Shown here: one piece after another, positions 37,248-40,640 of the stretch
Layout of the letters: the number at the start of each line of letters is the position of its first letter
How positions within the stretch are numbered: position 1 is the first letter of the stretch
Origin: a virus
Reading direction: 5' to 3' (one strand)
IMG/VR virus record: IMGVR_UViG_3300021961_010363
Location: 1 to 40,640 of that record
Length of the DNA stretch: 40,640 bases
Notes under the pieces: model-generated
Told to the model about the DNA's origin: nothing
Database searches by the model: none
What the model saw: the letters and a program-made list of their open reading frames with translations, nothing else
Program-made: the position numbers and the translations under genes

Positions 37248-38728
37248 TGCAACATTTCTATGACGCCCAGATAAGAAGATACATCCTGCAGTTCATCCGC
37301 ATGATGTCGAATTTTTCTTATGTGACAGGTAAAAATTCCAAGGGTGCTTCGGAGACACTGCAGGTTCCGGTCAAGTACGGAGACATGAGCCGACAGGTGG
37401 CGCAGATCATCAAGAAGGGATCCGAGAACACACTGATAGCGGCTCCCCAGATTTCATGCTACATCACTGGATTGACGTATGACAGACCAAGGATGCAGAA
37501 TCCCTATCATGTGGATAAGAAACACATCCGTGAAAGAGAATATGATGCCACCACAGACACCTACACTGGTGCTCCCGGTGAATCCCACACCATTGAAAGA
37601 ATCATGCCCACACCATTTGAAATAACTTTCAATGCAGACATATTCACCACCAACACAGATCAAAAATTGCAGATACTTGAGCAAATACTTGTGTTATTCA
37701 ATCCCGCACTGGAACTGCAAACCACAGACAATTTTTTGGATTGGACTTCACTGTCATTTGTTGAACTAACCAATGTGAACTTTACTTCACGTGCAATTCC
37801 ACAAGGCATAGCAGATGAAATTGATGTGGCCACACTGACATTCAGGACGCCCATATGGTTGTCACCACCTGCCAAACTCAAAAAACTGGGAGTGATAGAA
37901 AAGATCATCGCCAGCATATACGACGAGGACGCAGGAGTCGTCGACGTGCAGGGCATCCTGGGAGAATCGCTGTTGTCCAAACAGTACGTCACCCCGGGTC
38001 AGTATGCTGTGCTGTTGATAGGCAACAGGATGACACTGTTGGGCACCAATCAGAAATCCGGAGGCCATGCCACCAACACACTCAACAAGGCATTCGAATC
38101 CCAATCACAGTATGGCAACAAAACCAATTGGCTCAAATTAGAATCATTGTATTCCAAAACCATCACCGGCGGGCTCACCCAGGTCAAACTGCAACAGAGC
38201 GCGACCGCTGTGAATGGTGATGACATCATCGTGGAGGTAACCGGCACCTGCGCCATAGATCCACAGGACGAGTACACCCTGTTGTTCACCGTGGACCAGG
38301 ACACAGTGCCCACCAACACCATAAATGCTGTGGATGCCGTGATAAATCCACTCACATTCAACCCAACAGGAGTTGCCAATGGCACCAGATACCTGTTGAC
38401 AGAATCCATCGGTAGCGCCAAGGATGATTCCACACAGAACACGGGACCATCTGCTTGGGGCAATCTTATTGCAAGTGCCAACGACATTGTAGAAAAGGTT
38501 GGGGGTGTATGGGTGGTGGACTTCAACACTGATTTCGACGATGGATCCACGCAGTTGCGTAGGGGAGGATTGGATTCTTCTTCTGTGGGGGACAGCACAT
38601 TCAGGACAGTACACTATGTCACCAACGTGACCACAGGTGTGCAGTACAAATGGTTACCAGATGCCGGCTATTGGGTTAAATCCTTCGAAGGTTTTTACCA
38701 GCCAGGAACTTGGTCCATCCAGTTCTAA
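37247..38728 (+). CDS. 15: Tail completion and sheath stabiliser protein gp15-like, extended
   Basis: The N-terminal 230 residues of the 493-residue product match T4 gp15 (272 residues): HFYDAQIRRYILQFIRMMSNFSYVTGK, LQVPVKYGDMSRQVAQI, ISCYITGLTYDRPRMQNP, MPTPFEITFNADIFTTNTDQKLQILEQILVLFNPAL and ATLTFRTPIWLSPP. The 220-residue C-terminal half is an added region ending WVVDFNTDFDDGSTQL and VQYKWLPDAGYWVKSFEGFYQPGTW. gp15 caps the tail and binds the neck. It is coupled to gp14. Confidence 0.85.
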   Translation: MQHFYDAQIRRYILQFIRMMSNFSYVTGKNSKGASETLQVPVKYGDMSRQVAQIIKKGSENTLIAAPQISCYITGLTYDRPRMQNPYHVDKKHIREREYDATTDTYTGAPGESHTIERIMPTPFEITFNADIFTTNTDQKLQILEQILVLFNPALELQTTDNFLDWTSLSFVELTNVNFTSRAIPQGIADEIDVATLTFRTPIWLSPPAKLKKLGVIEKIIASIYDEDAGVVDVQGILGESLLSKQYVTPGQYAVLLIGNRMTLLGTNQKSGGHATNTLNKAFESQSQYGNKTNWLKLESLYSKTITGGLTQVKLQQSATAVNGDDIIVEVTGTCAIDPQDEYTLLFTVDQDTVPTNTINAVDAVINPLTFNPTGVANGTRYLLTESIGSAKDDSTQNTGPSAWGNLIASANDIVEKVGGVWVVDFNTDFDDGSTQLRRGGLDSSSVGDSTFRTVHYVTNVTTGVQYKWLPDAGYWVKSFEGFYQPGTWSIQF

Positions 38729-38743
38729 TCGATAAAATATAGT

Positions 38744-39166
38744 ATGAGTGAAATCACAGCCACAGGTTGTTTGTTCTACGCCAAAACCACCAAAAGATTC
38801 CTGTTCCTAAATCGCCTGCTCAAACAGAAGGGCACCTGGGGCATGGTGGGTGGCAAATCAGTGGCCACCGAAACACCTTGGCAGGGATTACAGCGAGAGA
38901 TAGTGGAAGAAGTTGGACATCAACCCAACATACAAAAGACCATTCCGCTGGAACTGTTCATCAGCAAGGACACTCGCTTCAAGTTCCACACCTTCGTGTG
39001 TGTGGTTGACCAAGAATTCATCCCCAGATTGAACGGGGAACACTCGGGTTACGCTTGGGTGTCCATCAATTGTTGGCCACAACCTCTGCATGATGGTGTG
39101 AGGAAAACTCTCCAAAACAAGAGCATAAAAACAAAACTTCAAACTATATTGGATCTGATCGTTTAG
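38744..39166 (+). CDS. NUDIX hydrolase
   Basis: The 140-residue product has a perfect NUDIX box: G37-x5-E43-x7-R51-E52-x-x-E55-E56-x-G58. The catalytic helix is the second element. These enzymes cleave nucleoside diphosphate derivatives (NTP, ADP-ribose, capped RNA, NADH). The start at 38744 is preceded by TAAAATA, a late-box variant, 15 bases after gp15. NUDIX genes near the neck block are known in marine T4-like phages. The substrate is undetermined. Convergent with the 72-residue gene, 4-base overlap. Confidence 0.88.
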   Translation: MSEITATGCLFYAKTTKRFLFLNRLLKQKGTWGMVGGKSVATETPWQGLQREIVEEVGHQPNIQKTIPLELFISKDTRFKFHTFVCVVDQEFIPRLNGEHSGYAWVSINCWPQPLHDGVRKTLQNKSIKTKLQTILDLIV

Positions 39167-39381
39167 GGTCTAAGAACAACTGGTGCTTGTTTGGGTCCTT
39201 GACCGGGTGCTTTGTAGTCAGCGATGGTGCCACCGTCTGTGACCCATTCTGCAACGATGGAATCGTCTGAGGCGACCACTGTTCTTTTCAATCTGCCCGA
39301 GTCCTGATATGCTACTTTTACTGAGGAAGCATCTGATTCATACTGTACGCCAAGTATCTGTGTTTTTGATGTGAGTGACAT
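39163..39381 (-). CDS. Small unknown late protein, 72 residues
   Basis: The product starts MSLTSKTQILGVQYESDASS and is beta-rich with a Pro/Gly C-terminus (APGQGPKQAPVVLRP). It looks like a small virion decoration or fibre-associated protein. It sits just downstream of the tail-fibre gene and has its own late box. Confidence 0.6.
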   Translation of the reverse strand: MSLTSKTQILGVQYESDASSVKVAYQDSGRLKRTVVASDDSIVAEWVTDGGTIADYKAPGQGPKQAPVVLRP

Positions 39382-39386
39382 ACTAC

Positions 39387-39392
39387 TATTTA
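39387..39392 (-). promoter_or_regulatory. Late promoter (TTAATAAATA) of the 72-residue gene
   Basis: The minus strand reads TTAATAAATA GTAGT ATG. It lies directly after the stop codon of the tail-fibre gene, 5 bases before the start codon. Confidence 0.65.
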
Positions 39393-40640
39393 TTAATCTT
39401 CGATCAGTGTTCTCAACAATTTAATGTCTGAACCTGTGGCCTGAGCAGATCCTCGCAATCGCACATTGCCTGCATCGATGTCCACAGAAAATGTGATCAG
39501 ATCGTTGTTGCCTGTCTTCAACAGTGAATACTCTGCAATTTGCACATTAGTGCCATCGTGTAGCACCATGATCTCACCGGATTGATATTCGGATGTTGAA
39601 GTATTTTTAATTCTGTAAACATATTTGGCGGCCCTGTATGTAGTTGCGGACCAAGTGTCTATGTCCTCCACAGCAGAATCCACTTGTGTGTTGTTGATCT
39701 CTGACAGTTGAACATTGTTGATTGACACTGTGCCATTCACTGTGAGTCCATCTGTTTCGATGGAATCATTGATCCTCACAGAAGCAGAATCACCCGAAGC
39801 GATGGTGTTGACCAACAGTGTGCCATTGGGGATGGAAATACCACCCGACACAGTGGTGATCAATCCCGGACTGACCAGGCCACCGTGATACAGTTCTGTG
39901 GCGCCACCGTGACCCGCTGTGACAAATGTCTGAGTGCCGTCATCGTTTTGTAGCGAAATGTTTCTGCCTCGCACATACACTTCTCCGGATGTGCCTGCCT
40001 TGGTCAAGTACACATCTGTGCCATCGTGTGTGAGAGTTAGGTCTGCTGTGGAATCTCCTGATCCAATGGTGATGGTGCCATTGCTGGTGAGGTCGATGTT
40101 GCCACTCAGTTGGATGTCGTCTGCTTGGATATCTGTGGCCTGTAAGGGTGCTGTGATTGACACTGCTGATGAATCATTGGAGCCAATTTGATTCACAGTG
40201 ATATCACCGAAAATTGATGTTCCAGAAGATTCAATGTTAGCAACCAGTGTTGCCACAGATGAATCGGTGATAGATGTTGCTGTGCCTACTGATGTTGTTA
40301 AAACTGCTTTGAATTTGTCATCACCCTCATTCCAATACAGTGCGGCGTTGTTGCCTGCAGAACCACGTTCGATCATGATACCCGAATCCACATCAGCACC
40401 ACCTGAATTTGTTTCGGACAAAATTAATAATGGATCCGAAACAGTGATGTTGGTCGAATTGACAGAAGTTGTTGTGCCCGAAACGGTCAAGTTGTCAACT
40501 TGTATGTTGCCCGCTGTGATTGTGCCCGATGTGGTTAAGTTTTCATTGTCGAATGATATAGTTCCAGATGAATCTGTGATGGATCCGTTGCTTATTGTTA
40601 GATTTACAACTGATAGTGTACCAGCCACTTGCAGAGTTGA
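39393..40640 (-). CDS. Tail-fibre-like virion protein (5' end beyond window)
   Basis: The frame is open to the right edge, so the true start is outside. The part in view (about 415 residues) is a run of short beta repeats rich in Gly, Thr, Ser and Asp: SGTISFDNENLTTSGTITAGNIQVDNLTVSGTTTSVNST, LLILSETNSGGADVDSGIMIERGSAGNNAALYWNEGDDKF and TITIGSGDSTADLTLTHDGTDVYLTKAGTSGEVYVRG. These recur in fibres of marine T4-like phages. It likely forms a trimeric fibre that binds the host. A GTG at 40628 is probably internal. Confidence 0.78.
   Translation of the reverse strand, partial: STLQVAGTLSVVNLTISNGSITDSSGTISFDNENLTTSGTITAGNIQVDNLTVSGTTTSVNSTNITVSDPLLILSETNSGGADVDSGIMIERGSAGNNAALYWNEGDDKFKAVLTTSVGTATSITDSSVATLVANIESSGTSIFGDITVNQIGSNDSSAVSITAPLQATDIQADDIQLSGNIDLTSNGTITIGSGDSTADLTLTHDGTDVYLTKAGTSGEVYVRGRNISLQNDDGTQTFVTAGHGGATELYHGGLVSPGLITTVSGGISIPNGTLLVNTIASGDSASVRINDSIETDGLTVNGTVSINNVQLSEINNTQVDSAVEDIDTWSATTYRAAKYVYRIKNTSTSEYQSGEIMVLHDGTNVQIAEYSLLKTGNNDLITFSVDIDAGNVRLRGSAQATGSDIKLLRTLIED

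Noticed and set aside
38050-38614. Two long minus-strand frames opposite gp15
   Set aside because: They overlap each other in different frames and lie wholly opposite a gene with T4 gp15 similarity.

Overview
The window is part of a lytic T4-like myovirus genome, most likely marine. The T4 core is recognisable by sequence: recombination and replication genes uvsX, uvsY and gp32; packaging genes gp16 and gp17; head completion gp4; neck genes gp13 and gp14; gp15, gp18 and gp19; and a dNMP kinase like gp1. Six tRNA genes, several small proteins of the kind seen in marine T4-like phages, and the low to moderate GC content fit this. A phage-encoded TonB-dependent receptor points to a Gram-negative host, but I cannot name the host. 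No integrase, CRISPR array or insertion sequence was seen.

Layout. At 1-4513 (minus strand) are a glycosyltransferase cut by the left edge, a HAD-like phosphatase, a compact predicted pseudoknot RNA, tRNA-Leu and tRNA-Glu, a small unknown gene, a 2-oxoglutarate (2OG)/Fe(II) oxygenase, a BtuB-like TonB-dependent receptor and a DUF6580-like membrane protein. At 4596-13754 (plus strand) is one long overlapping operon of thirteen genes. It holds seven 2OG/Fe(II) oxygenase-like proteins, an acyl desaturase, a short PLP aminotransferase-like protein, a SAM methyltransferase, an SGNH hydrolase, a GNAT acetyltransferase and one unknown. The two arms leave a shared region with back-to-back sigma70-type promoters. 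At 13759-16176 (minus) are four tRNAs, a YhhQ-type queuosine-precursor transporter and a chain of five very small genes. A lone sulfotransferase follows on the plus strand at 16312-16938.

At 16928-34215 (minus) are the recombination genes, packaging genes, two tandem 288-residue oxygenase-like paralogues, gp4, tail tube and a very large tail sheath. At 34310-39166 both strands are used: HNH-like protein, dNMP kinase, neck and tail-completion genes, NUDIX hydrolase. At 39163-40640 (minus) are a small unknown gene and a tail-fibre-like gene cut by the right edge.

Two promoter classes can be read directly. TTGACA-N17/18-TATAAT-like promoters precede the accessory operons, the tRNA cluster, uvsX and gp32. 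A TAAATA motif like the T4 gp55-dependent late promoter precedes most morphogenesis genes, often only 5-8 bases before the start codon, so near-leaderless messages are likely. The accessory oxygenase operon is therefore probably expressed early, from host-type promoters, and acts on the host cell.

The most unusual feature is ten 2OG/Fe(II) oxygenase-like genes in 40 kb, eight of them beside lipid, amino-group, methyl, acyl and esterase chemistry and an uptake receptor. This could be an undescribed phage pathway for making or modifying a small molecule, lipid, protein or surface glycan. The substrate cannot be deduced from sequence alone.
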